From contig JAFLSN010000002.1 in the NCBI GenBank assembly GCA_022510905.1, positions 62,001-126,000 on the forward strand: DNA of 64,000 nt, in the 5' to 3' direction. The notes under the pieces were generated by a model. That model ran no database searches and was not told the DNA's origin. It saw nothing but the letters and a program-made list of their open reading frames with translations. Of the stretch, positions 1 through 7,550 are shown one piece after another. Source of the DNA: Treponema sp. GTDB lineage: Bacteria; Spirochaetota; Spirochaetia; Treponematales; Treponemataceae. Position numbers and translations under genes: made by a program. Position 1 is the first letter of the stretch, and the number at the start of each line of letters is the position of its first letter.

Positions 1-2
1 CC

Positions 3-500
3 GTTCGCCTGCCAGACGGCGCATCGCATGAAATCGGAACCGACCTTGTCTGCAATGCCGTTGCCGCCTGGACTCTTACCCGCAGTGCCAACGTGGTGGT
101 GGATTTTGGCACCGCGCTTTCGTTTACGATCACCGACCAGACCGGGGCCATTCGTGGTGTTGACATTGCGCCTGGGCTTGGAACCGCCGTTCATTCACTT
201 TCGAGCGGAACCGCGCAGCTTCCCACTGTGCCGCTAAAAGCGCCGCCTTCAAGCATCGGCACAAACACCATTCAGTCCATTCAGGCAGGAATCGTGCTGG
301 GCTACAAGGGGCTTGTTGAATATCTGATTGGCCAGATAAAAAAAGACCTCCATGCACTCACCGGTGTTGAAGAGAATGACGTGCGTGTGGTTGCAACCGG
401 AGGGCTTAACAGCGTGCTTGGACCGATAACCAATGTGTTTACCTGTGTTGACAAGGATCTAACGCTGAAAGGTCTTAAACTGATAGCCGATGTGTGCTAG
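3..500 (+). CDS. coaX: Type III pantothenate kinase, C-terminal part (5' end outside window)
   Basis: CoaX phosphorylates pantothenate with ATP, the first step of coenzyme A synthesis, in the cytoplasm. The reading frame is open from the left edge, so the N-terminal phosphate-binding part is missing and about 165 residues remain. Visible family features are the IGTDLVCNA segment, the VVVDFGTALS strand-loop that binds substrate and phosphate (around base 93), the GVDIAPGLGT motif, and a late ATGG glycine pair in the acetate-kinase-like fold. A clean intrinsic terminator follows 138 bases after the stop. The next gene converges from the other strand, so this is the last gene of its unit. The family call is firm; the start lies beyond the window. 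Confidence 0.9.
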   Translation, partial: VRLPDGASHEIGTDLVCNAVAAWTLTRSANVVVDFGTALSFTITDQTGAIRGVDIAPGLGTAVHSLSSGTAQLPTVPLKAPPSSIGTNTIQSIQAGIVLGYKGLVEYLIGQIKKDLHALTGVEENDVRVVATGGLNSVLGPITNVFTCVDKDLTLKGLKLIADVC

Positions 501-637
501 AAATTTCTGGCGGATGGCAGTTTTTTGCAAAAAGAAGAAATGCAATGCTCAGAATGCTGACAGATTTTGTATTATAGATTGCCGCCCTGTGAATATGGGC
601 CATTTCATAAAAGCGCAGTCCGAGATGTGCCAACATC

Positions 638-659
638 ATGCGGCTTTGCCGCATTTTTT
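638..659 (+). terminator. Intrinsic terminator after coaX
   Basis: A perfect 7-bp stem, ATGCGGC (638-644) with GCCGCAT (648-654), a 3-base loop and a run of T through 659. The orientation fits the coaX transcript. Confidence 0.85.
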
Positions 660-726
660 GTGGATTTTTTTTAGCAATTATGTACACGGCTGTTTTTTTT
701 TGAACTGAATATGGTTTCCTGTGCAA

Positions 727-2064
727 TCAGCGGGCAAGGACATCGTCCCACTGCACACCGCTTCCCTGCGAAACTTGACGTTGCAGGACGCAGCCGATCA
801 CAGTTTCCAGAAAATCGGGGCTTATTCCCGGCGTAAGGATTTTTTCTGTGCGGAGCACGGCGATGTCGTGTTCGCCTATACGTTCTCCCGGCTGCATGGA
901 ATGGAGGTAATGCAGCGAGCGGTTTGTTCGCCCGTAGTTCCGTTGTTCGCTTGCGGCAAGGCTCTTGCGGCCTGTTCCGAGCGCGGCTAGCACCGTGTTC
1001 TGCGGATATGACTGAAACAGCTGGTTAAAAATGGCTTTGAGGGCCTCCGGGGGTGTGGTAGTGGCAGCTGCGCCGCAAAGTGCCGAGACTTCGCGCTTCC
1101 ACCTTTTGACAATAGCTTCCGTCTGGTGCACGGCATGAACCATGAGTGAAAACTGTTCTGGTTCAAGCGCCACCGGGTCGTCAAGTCCGTCCGTTTTTCT
1201 GCTGAGCGTGATGTGTTTTTCTACCATGGTGCCGCCCATGGCCGTTGTGAGCACTGGGATCAGCACAGGATCAAGTGAATGGTCGCTGATGCCGGTGGGA
1301 AGTCCGAAAATGTCAGAAAGTGTTTTTATGCAGCGCACGTTGTATTCTGTTTCTGGTGCCGGGTAGCTTGTGATGCAGTGGAGGAGCGTGAGAGGCGCAA
1401 GGCTGGTTTTGTTTTTCTGTATCGGACTTCCCACAGTTTCTGCGGATGCGCCGCAAGGATTTTTCATGGAATAATCGTTCTGGTTTTGCACGGAAGTGAC
1501 ATCTGGCACAATGGAAGCCAAAGCGCACGGCTTTGGTTCTTGTTTGTATTCCGCTTTTTGATTCGGCATTTTGTTCTGGTCAGCCAGAAAAGTGGTGCAG
1601 TCCGTGAGCGCGGTAACGGCCCGTTCAATGTCGCCCAAGGTGGAGACTCCGCTTGAAAGTACGAGCGGAATTTTGCCGTAGAATTCTGAGGCGGCTCTGA
1701 GCAATGGGGTGTGGTTCACTTCGGGGCTTGCGATTTTTATCGCATCCGGCTTTATTGCCGCAAGGCCTGCAAGCGAGCGAAGTCCAAACGGCGAGCACAT
1801 GAACAGGAGTCCTTGCCTGTGCGCGTAGTTTTTGCAGAAGTCAAAAAACTCCTCTGGCACTTCAAGCTGCTTGAAGCGGTCGTAGAGACGCACCGCACCG
1901 CCTGGAAGCTGCACCATGCCTGTATCGGGGTGCAGGATTTCATCTGCATAGACCCACTGGAATTTTACGGCATCGGCGCCAGCATGTGCCGCCGCATCGA
2001 TAAGTCTGGCTGCCTTGTCTTTTGCGCCGCCGTGCGCAGTGCCGATTTCTGCGATAATGACCAT
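727..2064 (-). CDS. neuB: NeuB-family nonulosonic acid synthase with SAF domain and an internal insertion
   Basis: The NeuB family condenses phosphoenolpyruvate with an N-acetyl sugar to make sialic, pseudaminic or legionaminic acid precursors. The N-terminus (VIIAEIGTAHGG, DAVKFQ, SPFG, IKIAS) and the LLHCITSYPAP and ISDHSLDP motifs mark the TIM-barrel catalytic domain. The last 60 or so residues (RTEKILTPGIS onward) are the SAF antifreeze-like domain. At 445 aa it is about 100 residues longer than usual. Much of the excess is a hydrophilic, low-complexity stretch at residues 160-222 (bases 1399-1587), placed between the barrel helix after TALTD and the LTLLHC strand. No partner nonulosonate genes flank it, so the substrate is unknown. 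The start is the ATG at 2064, only 6 bases after a good -10 box and without a Shine-Dalgarno. Confidence 0.85.
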   Translation of the reverse strand: MVIIAEIGTAHGGAKDKAARLIDAAAHAGADAVKFQWVYADEILHPDTGMVQLPGGAVRLYDRFKQLEVPEEFFDFCKNYAHRQGLLFMCSPFGLRSLAGLAAIKPDAIKIASPEVNHTPLLRAASEFYGKIPLVLSSGVSTLGDIERAVTALTDCTTFLADQNKMPNQKAEYKQEPKPCALASIVPDVTSVQNQNDYSMKNPCGASAETVGSPIQKNKTSLAPLTLLHCITSYPAPETEYNVRCIKTLSDIFGLPTGISDHSLDPVLIPVLTTAMGGTMVEKHITLSRKTDGLDDPVALEPEQFSLMVHAVHQTEAIVKRWKREVSALCGAAATTTPPEALKAIFNQLFQSYPQNTVLAALGTGRKSLAASEQRNYGRTNRSLHYLHSMQPGERIGEHDIAVLRTEKILTPGISPDFLETVIGCVLQRQVSQGSGVQWDDVLAR

Positions 2065-2070
2065 GTTCCC

Positions 2071-2099
2071 AGTATACCATGCAGCTAAATGTGTGTCAC
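2071..2099 (-). promoter_or_regulatory. Promoter of neuB, leaderless arrangement
   Basis: Reading leftward: -35 GTGACA (2099-2094), 17-base spacer, -10 TATACT (2076-2071). The start codon follows after only 6 bases, so transcription would begin at or next to the ATG. Confidence 0.65.
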
Positions 2100-2306
2100 G
2101 ACTTGTAAAAATGTTGTTTGCAATTTTCTGGCAGAAGTTTTTCGCGGGTGCTGTGTGATGGAGCGATGTTCAGGCCGGTTGTTCGTGCAGAACATGGTAC
2201 ATACCGTGCTTCCGCAAAGCCAGGGCCTGGCTTGAAACCTTGCTGCAAGCAGGGGCGAAATAAAGTGGATGACCCGTGACCGCAATATATTATGAGAACA
2301 ACACAC

Positions 2307-2764
2307 ATGGCAAAGTCTAAGGATTTCTTTATTGCTACTCAGTTATCAAGCTTAATAAAATCACATCCGACTTCTGCATCGGAAAAAAGGGGCTTGGAGG
2401 GTAACGTTTCACTGGTGACGGAAGAGGTATACCATGACCCGGCGCTTTTTGCCGCGCAAGAATGTGTTTCCGCAAATAAAAACGGCAAAACTTTTTCCAA
2501 AAAAGCTGCCGGGGATTCAAAAACGCCTTAACGGAAATGGTGTTGGAGCTGCACAAAAATTGTACATTAAAGAAAACCGGGAGACGGTGCGGGATCTGTC
2601 CGCGTGTTCTGCCTGCAAAAAGCTGGATGTATGCCGTCTTTCCAGTCCACCGTGCAGGACAAGGTGAATGGAGCTGGAAGGTTTCTGGCAGTGTACAGGC
2701 CGGGCTGTTTGGCATTCATCCCGAGGCAATAGCATCGGTTGCAAAAAAACTGGCGCTGTGGTAG
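2307..2764 (+). pseudogene. Possible decayed gene spread over three reading frames
   Basis: From the ATG at 2307 (MAKSKDFFIATQ) one frame is open to a stop at 2529-2531. A second frame then carries a cysteine-bearing segment, CSACKKLDVC, and stops at 2667. A third gives a plausible C-terminus, GEWSWKVSGSV then LFGIHPEAIAS, ending at 2764. That stop lies 8 bases before the next gene, as expected for an operon. No single frame gives a convincing protein. I read this as a gene broken by two frameshifts, but sequencing error or simple non-coding DNA is possible. No family is recognised. The upstream stretch 2100-2306 contains only a short palindrome, AGCCAGG-G-CCTGGCT at 2218-2232. Confidence 0.3.
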
Positions 2765-2772
2765 GGTAGGGC

Positions 2773-3432
2773 ATGTATTTGTTTTTGCTTGTCGCAATTC
2801 CTGCGGCGGTGGCGGGCTACATGTTTGCCCAGCCTGAACATGAACGCAAGTCGTTTGTTCCTCCAGTGCTGTGCGGCTGCATCATGGCGGTGCTGATATG
2901 CGCGGTCAAGGCGATGTTCATCTTTACAGAACACGTGTGGACGGCTTCGTTTGTTTCCGGCTTTTCCATGCGCTTTTTATTTCAGTGGCTGCTTCCTGTC
3001 GGGGCGCTGTATGCTTTGTTTCTGCTGGTTTCGCGCGATAGTTGCGGCTACAAGCTGTCTGCTTTTTTTCCGCTGACGGCATCTTTTTATGCCGTGTTTG
3101 TTCCGTTTCTGGTGATTACGGGGGAAGAGCGCCCTTCGCTGTTTCTGCTGTTTGCAAAGCCGGTGCTAGGTGTTTCTGCCCTGCAGCTGGTATCGTTTTT
3201 TCTGCGGAAGCTGTGCTGCGGAATCAAGGCAAAAAGCGCCTTTCGTGTGGTTGTTTACGCTTTGCTTGCCTTTGTCTGCCTGATGGTACCGCCTGCGCTC
3301 GAAACCTTGTGGTATTTTGGAAGCCCGCTTTTTCTGTGGCTTCCACTTTGCCTTGTATTTTCGGCTGCGGCAGCCGCGTCATGCCTTTCATGCAGAAAAG
3401 AAACCGTCAATCCTGCTTGCATGGACATGTGA
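2773..3432 (+). CDS. Polytopic membrane protein of unknown function
   Basis: A 219-residue very hydrophobic protein with about six or seven predicted membrane segments separated by short basic loops, starting with an uncleaved-looking helix (YLFLLVAIPAAVAGYM). A purine-rich site, GGTAGGG, sits just before the ATG. No conserved family motif was recognised. The tail SCRKETVNPACMDM is short and probably cytoplasmic. It follows the decayed reading frames at 2307-2764 by 8 bases and converges with fba, sharing a hairpin at 3518-3564. It could be a small transporter or integral membrane regulator; nothing visible decides this. Confidence 0.7.
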   Translation: MYLFLLVAIPAAVAGYMFAQPEHERKSFVPPVLCGCIMAVLICAVKAMFIFTEHVWTASFVSGFSMRFLFQWLLPVGALYALFLLVSRDSCGYKLSAFFPLTASFYAVFVPFLVITGEERPSLFLLFAKPVLGVSALQLVSFFLRKLCCGIKAKSAFRVVVYALLAFVCLMVPPALETLWYFGSPLFLWLPLCLVFSAAAAASCLSCRKETVNPACMDM

Positions 3433-3517
3433 GCAGCTTTGCTATTTGCATGTGGAATGGCAGCAGGTTTGCACAAAGCGGCTGCGTGTCGGCTCTGGGT
3501 TTGCTTGGATGCTAATT

Positions 3518-3564
3518 AAACCAAGTCCCGGGAGCCGTGGATCAGACTGCCCGGGACTTGGTTT
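3518..3564. terminator. Bidirectional terminator between convergent genes
   Basis: A perfect 15-bp inverted repeat, AAACCAAGTCCCGGG (3518-3532) and its complement (3550-3564), with a 17-base loop. It lies between the converging membrane protein gene and fba. Arms begin with A and end with T, giving GGTTT on either strand. The leftward reading continues TTTAATT. Confidence 0.75.
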
Positions 3565-3609
3565 GACATGTGCCTGCGTTTTTTTTTAGGTGGTCAATGT
3601 TTGTGAACG

Positions 3610-4611
3610 TCAGTCGAACGCATGCCCTGCGCTGCCCATGACCTCCACGTTCTTGCGGGCGTACATTTTTTTGAGTTCCTCGCGGGCTGGACCAAGATAC
3701 AGGCGCGGGTCGAACACGTCCGGCTGCTCGGCGAAGATGCGGCGCACGGCTGCGGTCATGGCAAGTCGTCCGTCTGAGTCCACGTTGATCTTGCACACCG
3801 CGCTCTTTGCGGCCTTCCGGAGCTGGTCTTCTGGAATACCTACGGAATTTGGAATCTTTCCGCCGTATTTTTCGATTTCCTTGACATATTCAACAGGCAC
3901 CGATGATGCACCATGGAGCACTATGGGGAAGCCCGGAAGCTGCTTCTCAACGCCTTCAAGAACATCGAAGGCGAGCGGCGGAGGGATGAGCACCCCGTCC
4001 ACCAACGTGCACTGCTCCGGAGTGAACTTGCAGCGGCCGTGGCTTGTGCCGATGGAAATGGCAAGCGAATCGCAGCCGGTCTTGCTTGTGAAGTCAACAA
4101 CCTCCTCAGGTTTCGTGTACTTGCTTTCTTCTGCCGCAACATCGTCTTCAACACCGCCCAGCACCCCGAGCTCGGCCTCGACCGTTACGTAGTCCTTCTG
4201 GCTGTGGGCATAGTCACACACCTGCTTTGTCAGCTTTACGTTCTCGTCGTATGAAAGCGATGAGCCGTCAATCATCACGGAAGAAAAGCCGTTGTCGATA
4301 CAGTCTTTTGCAACCTCAAAGTTCGGGCCGTGGTCAAGGTGCAGCACGATTGGGATGTCCGCACCAAGCTCGTGCGCATATTCAACCGCGCCGCGGGCCA
4401 TGTTGCGCAGTATGAATTTGTCGGCGTAGTTTCGCGCGCCCTTGGACACCTGCAGAATCACAGGCGACTTGGTTTCGACACAGGCTTGGATTATGGCCTG
4501 CATCTGTTCCATGTTGTTGAAGTTGTAGGCGGGAATGGCGTATCCACCCTTCATTGCCTTTGCGAACATGTCTTTCGTGTTCACAAGACCTAGTTCTGTG
4601 TAGCTGAACAT
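3610..4611 (-). CDS. fba: Class II fructose-bisphosphate aldolase
   Basis: This zinc enzyme cleaves fructose 1,6-bisphosphate to dihydroxyacetone phosphate and glyceraldehyde 3-phosphate in glycolysis. Family motifs seen: YNFNNMEQ near the N-terminus, VLHLDHG with the metal/catalytic Asp-His pair, MIDGS, VEAELG, SIGTSHG, VLHGASSVP and CKINVDSD. I chose the ATG at 4611, giving 333 aa, because GGAG lies 8 bases upstream and family members start at this point; an extra in-frame ATG at 4641 lacks a site. It is divergent from the flaA pair, and the aldolase-flaA neighbourhood is also known from T. pallidum. Its own promoter is seen at 4650-4678. Confidence 0.95.
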   Translation of the reverse strand: MFSYTELGLVNTKDMFAKAMKGGYAIPAYNFNNMEQMQAIIQACVETKSPVILQVSKGARNYADKFILRNMARGAVEYAHELGADIPIVLHLDHGPNFEVAKDCIDNGFSSVMIDGSSLSYDENVKLTKQVCDYAHSQKDYVTVEAELGVLGGVEDDVAAEESKYTKPEEVVDFTSKTGCDSLAISIGTSHGRCKFTPEQCTLVDGVLIPPPLAFDVLEGVEKQLPGFPIVLHGASSVPVEYVKEIEKYGGKIPNSVGIPEDQLRKAAKSAVCKINVDSDGRLAMTAAVRRIFAEQPDVFDPRLYLGPAREELKKMYARKNVEVMGSAGHAFD

Positions 4612-4649
4612 ACGTGCTCCTTTCATAATAAGATAATGCAAACATGTAA

Positions 4650-4678
4650 AGCATATAATCTTTATCGTGAAAATTCAA
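4650..4678 (-). promoter_or_regulatory. Sigma70-type promoter of fba
   Basis: Reading leftward: TTGAAT (4678-4673), 17-base spacer, TATGCT (4655-4650), about 38 bases before the chosen ATG. Confidence 0.6.
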
Positions 4679-4710
4679 GACGAAAAATGGGCAATATGCT
4701 GCAAATTCGT

Positions 4711-4739
4711 TTGACAAAGATTGATTGGAAAACTATAAT
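4711..4739 (+). promoter_or_regulatory. Consensus sigma70 promoter of the flaA pair
   Basis: Exact TTGACA (4711-4716), 17-base spacer, exact TATAAT (4734-4739). The leader to the first flaA ATG is about 150 bases. A strong housekeeping promoter suits an abundant sheath protein and shows that the flagellar sigma factor is not required here. Confidence 0.85.
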
Positions 4740-4897
4740 AAAGGCACTTGCATGGCTTTTGCCGTTGCAGGTGGACTGACACGATTTTTGCTCGACAGTA
4801 AAAAAAATGCTAAACGGCGCGCACAAAAAATCCGATAAATGAAAACGGTATGTTTTCTGTGGATTTTATGGAAAGCGGCCAGTCTAAGGAGATTTGC

Positions 4898-5677
4898 ATG
4901 AAAAAGGGCGTAGTCATTTCTGGATGCCTTGCGCTGGTGTGTGCATGCTGTGTTCCCGCAGTTGCGCAGCCAAGTGCCAAGGCTGTGGAGACAATTGTTA
5001 TCGATAACTTCGATACACCGGATGACATGGAGTGGACATGGGATGTGAAGGCCAGCCGTTTTGTAACAGAAGGCTATCCTATCATAAAAAACTTTGAGGG
5101 AATACCCAATTCCCTTCGACCATACCGCAAGGACGGCGATCCTACCGCGCAGGTGCTTGGTGTAAAAGTCGCGTATGACCGCAAGGGCGACAACTGGTTT
5201 GAAGTATATCCCACCAAGGACGGTGAGGCCTACGAAATTCCGTTCCTCGGTACGGTGACCCAGATCGATTTCTGGGTGTGGGGTGCCAACTATCTGTATC
5301 GCCTTGAAGTGCTTGTTCGCGATGCATACGGAAGTGTGCACGTGCTAAAGGTGGGCGACCTCAAATTCCAGGGCTGGAAAAATATGGTCGTGAATGTGCC
5401 TGGCCGTATTCGCCAGCACTCAAAATTCCGTACAGGTGAAGTGTTCCGCTTTGTTGGTTTCCGCATCCGATCTGATGTAACGGAGGCCGTGGACGATTAC
5501 ACCGTTTATTTTGACCAGCTCAAATATACTACAAACACGCTTGTCAACATCTACGATGGATACGATTTGCGCCAGTCCGATTTTGGTGACAGCGACAATG
5601 CTGGCGGTTCTGGTTCAGACAGCAGCTCGTCGGACAGTTCTGGTGAAAGTACCACCAGCTCATCTTCAGAAGAATAA
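4898..5677 (+). CDS. flaA: Flagellar filament outer layer (sheath) protein FlaA, first copy
   Basis: FlaA proteins coat the FlaB core of spirochaete periplasmic flagella. The 259-aa product starts at the ATG at 4898, with AAGGAG 7-8 bases upstream, and has a signal peptide (MKKGVVISGCLALVCACC) likely cut after VAQ. The mature domain carries family features: IDNFDTPDDMEWTW, VLGVKV, WVWGANYLYRLEVLV, FQGWKNM and the RFVGFRIRSD strand near the end. The last 30 or so residues are an acidic, serine-rich tail (GSDSSSSDSS and similar) that looks disordered and is unusual for the family. The second flaA follows after 12 bases, so the two are co-transcribed from the consensus promoter at 4711-4739. Confidence 0.93.
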   Translation: MKKGVVISGCLALVCACCVPAVAQPSAKAVETIVIDNFDTPDDMEWTWDVKASRFVTEGYPIIKNFEGIPNSLRPYRKDGDPTAQVLGVKVAYDRKGDNWFEVYPTKDGEAYEIPFLGTVTQIDFWVWGANYLYRLEVLVRDAYGSVHVLKVGDLKFQGWKNMVVNVPGRIRQHSKFRTGEVFRFVGFRIRSDVTEAVDDYTVYFDQLKYTTNTLVNIYDGYDLRQSDFGDSDNAGGSGSDSSSSDSSGESTTSSSSEE

Positions 5678-5689
5678 GAGGAAAGGCAG

Positions 5690-6430
5690 ATGAAAAAATT
5701 ATATGTTACAATGCTGGCGGTTGCGCTTGTTGCGGCAGGAACGCTTGTCGCCCAGTCTTCGGATTCCGAGAGCTCCAGTCTCTCTGACCCTGACGCATCC
5801 ACCATTGGAAACGACAGCGCACGTCAGGCGCTTCGTGAGGTGAGTGTGGATCGCTTTGAACGCGAAGGTTCTTGGAATGTGCACATTTCACCCGATTATG
5901 GCGTGATTTCTGGCCGCCTGTTCGATGGAAGTCCGCTCGCAAAAGACGAGCTTCAGGATGCCGGTAGCCAGGATACTGAGGATTCCAAAGTTCTTGGCGT
6001 TAAGGTTGAATTTTTCCGCCGTGGCGTAAATTCATTCTTTGTGACCGCCGCCCGTCCCGTGCCGATTGAAGGCATTACTAAAACTGTGAGCGTGTGGATT
6101 TGCGGGCGCAATATGTCTCACACAATCTGGCTTATGGTGCAGGATTACAACGGCAACAATTTTGAGGTTTACCTGGGGTCACTGGAATTCAGTGGCTGGA
6201 AGAAACTCACAACTGCCATTCCTCCTTCTCCTGATGGGGAGCATGGAATTGTTCAGCAGAGTGTGTACCATGGTGACAAACCGGGTCTCCGCATTGTGGG
6301 CTTCCGGATTGACTGCAATCCGATGGAAGCCCGCGGCTCCTACTACCTTTACTTCGATGATCTCCGTGCTGTTACAGACCTGTATGACATGGAAAATCGC
6401 GATGAAGACGACATGTGGGATTCGTGGTGA
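5690..6430 (+). CDS. FlaA-family sheath protein, second copy
   Basis: A 246-aa paralogue of the preceding FlaA, with a signal peptide (MKKLYVTMLAVALVAAG, cut near LVAQ). Shared features are VLGVKVEFF, VSVWICGRNMSHTIWLMV, LEFSGWKKL and LRIVGFRID. The serine/aspartate-rich stretch is at the N-terminus of the mature protein (SSDSESSSLSDPD), the opposite end from the first copy. This suggests exposed flexible arms on both sheath subunits. The ribosome site is AGGAAAGG. The gene ends the two-gene unit with a strong terminator at 6464-6495. The corresponding pair precedes aldolase in T. pallidum. Confidence 0.88.
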   Translation: MKKLYVTMLAVALVAAGTLVAQSSDSESSSLSDPDASTIGNDSARQALREVSVDRFEREGSWNVHISPDYGVISGRLFDGSPLAKDELQDAGSQDTEDSKVLGVKVEFFRRGVNSFFVTAARPVPIEGITKTVSVWICGRNMSHTIWLMVQDYNGNNFEVYLGSLEFSGWKKLTTAIPPSPDGEHGIVQQSVYHGDKPGLRIVGFRIDCNPMEARGSYYLYFDDLRAVTDLYDMENRDEDDMWDSW

Positions 6431-6463
6431 TTTGTCCGCCTGACCATCTGAAATAGCTTCTAG

Positions 6464-6495
6464 AAACCCTGTGGCATTTGCTGCGGGGTTTTTTT
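6464..6495 (+). terminator. Intrinsic terminator of the flaA pair
   Basis: A 12-bp stem including wobble pairs (6464-6475 with 6480-6491), an ATTT loop and a T run to 6495. Confidence 0.85.
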
Positions 6496-6777
6496 ATGCA
6501 TGGATGCATCGGTATTTATACGGGATTTTATGCTTTTGGCTGCATTTTCTTGTATGTTTTGACCGGGTTCATACAATACGCTGTTAGTGGCATACGGTTT
6601 CGCCTGTGCAAGGAATGCCTGAACCTTGGATGGCACAGATTGCTGTATTGGCGAAAGGCGCTGTGCGGTCGGAGGTTCGGAAGCATTACCGTAAAAAGCT
6701 TGTTGCGGGCTGTTCTGTATTCATCCGGCTGTGTATGCATGTATGCGTGGCATGCATTTTTCAGGTCTTTCGGCGGT
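6496..6777. other. Gene-free interval
   Basis: Together with 6431-6463 this leaves about 350 bases between the flaA pair and the leftward gene ending at 6778. Open frames here have poor composition and no start site. A small palindrome, ATGCATG/CATGCAT (6735-6741 with 6751-6757) followed by TTTT, is the only structure noticed; it reads as a weak rightward terminator. Confidence 0.5.
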
Positions 6778-7509
6778 TCAATCGGGTAAAGCTTTTGTGT
6801 TCCTTCGGTACAAGTTTTCCCTTCCGCGTTTTCCGTCTTGGATCACCAGCTGCATGTGCGCAAACACCCAGAGCATTAGCGAAACTTCGTTTGCACTTGC
6901 GGAGATTCCATCGGACTTGAGCGCCAGATATACATCGTTTTTGGTGAACGGCTCCGCGACTTTGTGTGGGAGCAGCAGGTTCCATGAGCGTTTTCCGTGG
7001 AATACATGCCTCTCTTTGATAGATTCAAGCCGCTTCCCCTTCTTGAGCCAGCGTTTGCAAAAACGCCGGCGGCCGTTTTTTGACTGTACGGGTTCTTCCG
7101 TGGCAAAACGTTCTTCCGTGACTGCCACTTCAAGTACTTCAAGACTTATGTTTTTGTCAAGCAGCACGGAACAAAGCCCTGTAAGCTCCCTGAACATGCT
7201 GTACAGGTGCTGCTTTTTTGGACTTTTTCGCCGCGTGATTTTTCCAGCCGTGGTACGTGTTTCAATCACTTTTTCCACCACGAGGGGATACACCACCGTT
7301 ACGTACCGTCCCTGCCGCACAAAATGGGCGGCTTTTTCTTTGAGGCGGGAAAGGCTCCCTGTTTGTATCTCGATTATGTCGCCGTCAGCGGTGGCTATGT
7401 CTGCGATGTAGGGCGGTATTTCAACTTCGGTGGCGCTGCCTTCATGTTGCAGTGCATACAGGGTTTTGAGAGTCTTGTGTAGGTGCGTTTCGTTCACTGT
7501 GTTTATCAT
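6778..7509 (-). CDS. Uncharacterised protein, possible nuclease-like N-terminus and winged-helix C-terminus
   Basis: A 243-aa basic soluble protein. I do not recognise a named family. In the first third, PPYIADIATADGDIIEIQTG followed by a helix and VTVVYPL has the layout of a PD-(D/E)XK core: an acidic residue, then D-x-x-E-x-Q on adjacent strands. The middle is rich in Lys and Arg. The last 60 residues (FTKNDVYLALKSDGISASAN to NLYRR) could fold as a winged helix with basic wing. This reading is an inference from pattern only. The ATG at 7509 was chosen over a TTG at 7530 because the latter overlaps the -10 box. It stands alone, between terminated units. Confidence 0.65.
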   Translation of the reverse strand: MINTVNETHLHKTLKTLYALQHEGSATEVEIPPYIADIATADGDIIEIQTGSLSRLKEKAAHFVRQGRYVTVVYPLVVEKVIETRTTAGKITRRKSPKKQHLYSMFRELTGLCSVLLDKNISLEVLEVAVTEERFATEEPVQSKNGRRRFCKRWLKKGKRLESIKERHVFHGKRSWNLLLPHKVAEPFTKNDVYLALKSDGISASANEVSLMLWVFAHMQLVIQDGKRGRENLYRRNTKALPD

Positions 7510-7521
7510 GCGGACGAAGCC

Positions 7522-7550
7522 AGTATACAACGCCGTCCGCCAAATTTAAA
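7522..7550 (-). promoter_or_regulatory. Promoter with very short leader for the gene at 6778-7509
   Basis: Reading leftward: TTTAAA (7550-7545), 17-base spacer, TATACT (7527-7522), then 12 bases to the ATG. No Shine-Dalgarno is visible. Confidence 0.5.

Noticed and set aside
6735-6757. ATGCATG/CATGCAT palindrome followed by TTTT
   Set aside because: No rightward gene precedes it that still needs a terminator, and for the leftward gene it points the wrong way.
6478-6789. 103-codon rightward frame starting in the flaA terminator
   Set aside because: Starts inside a terminator stem, and the composition is rich in Cys, Phe and Gly without domain pattern.
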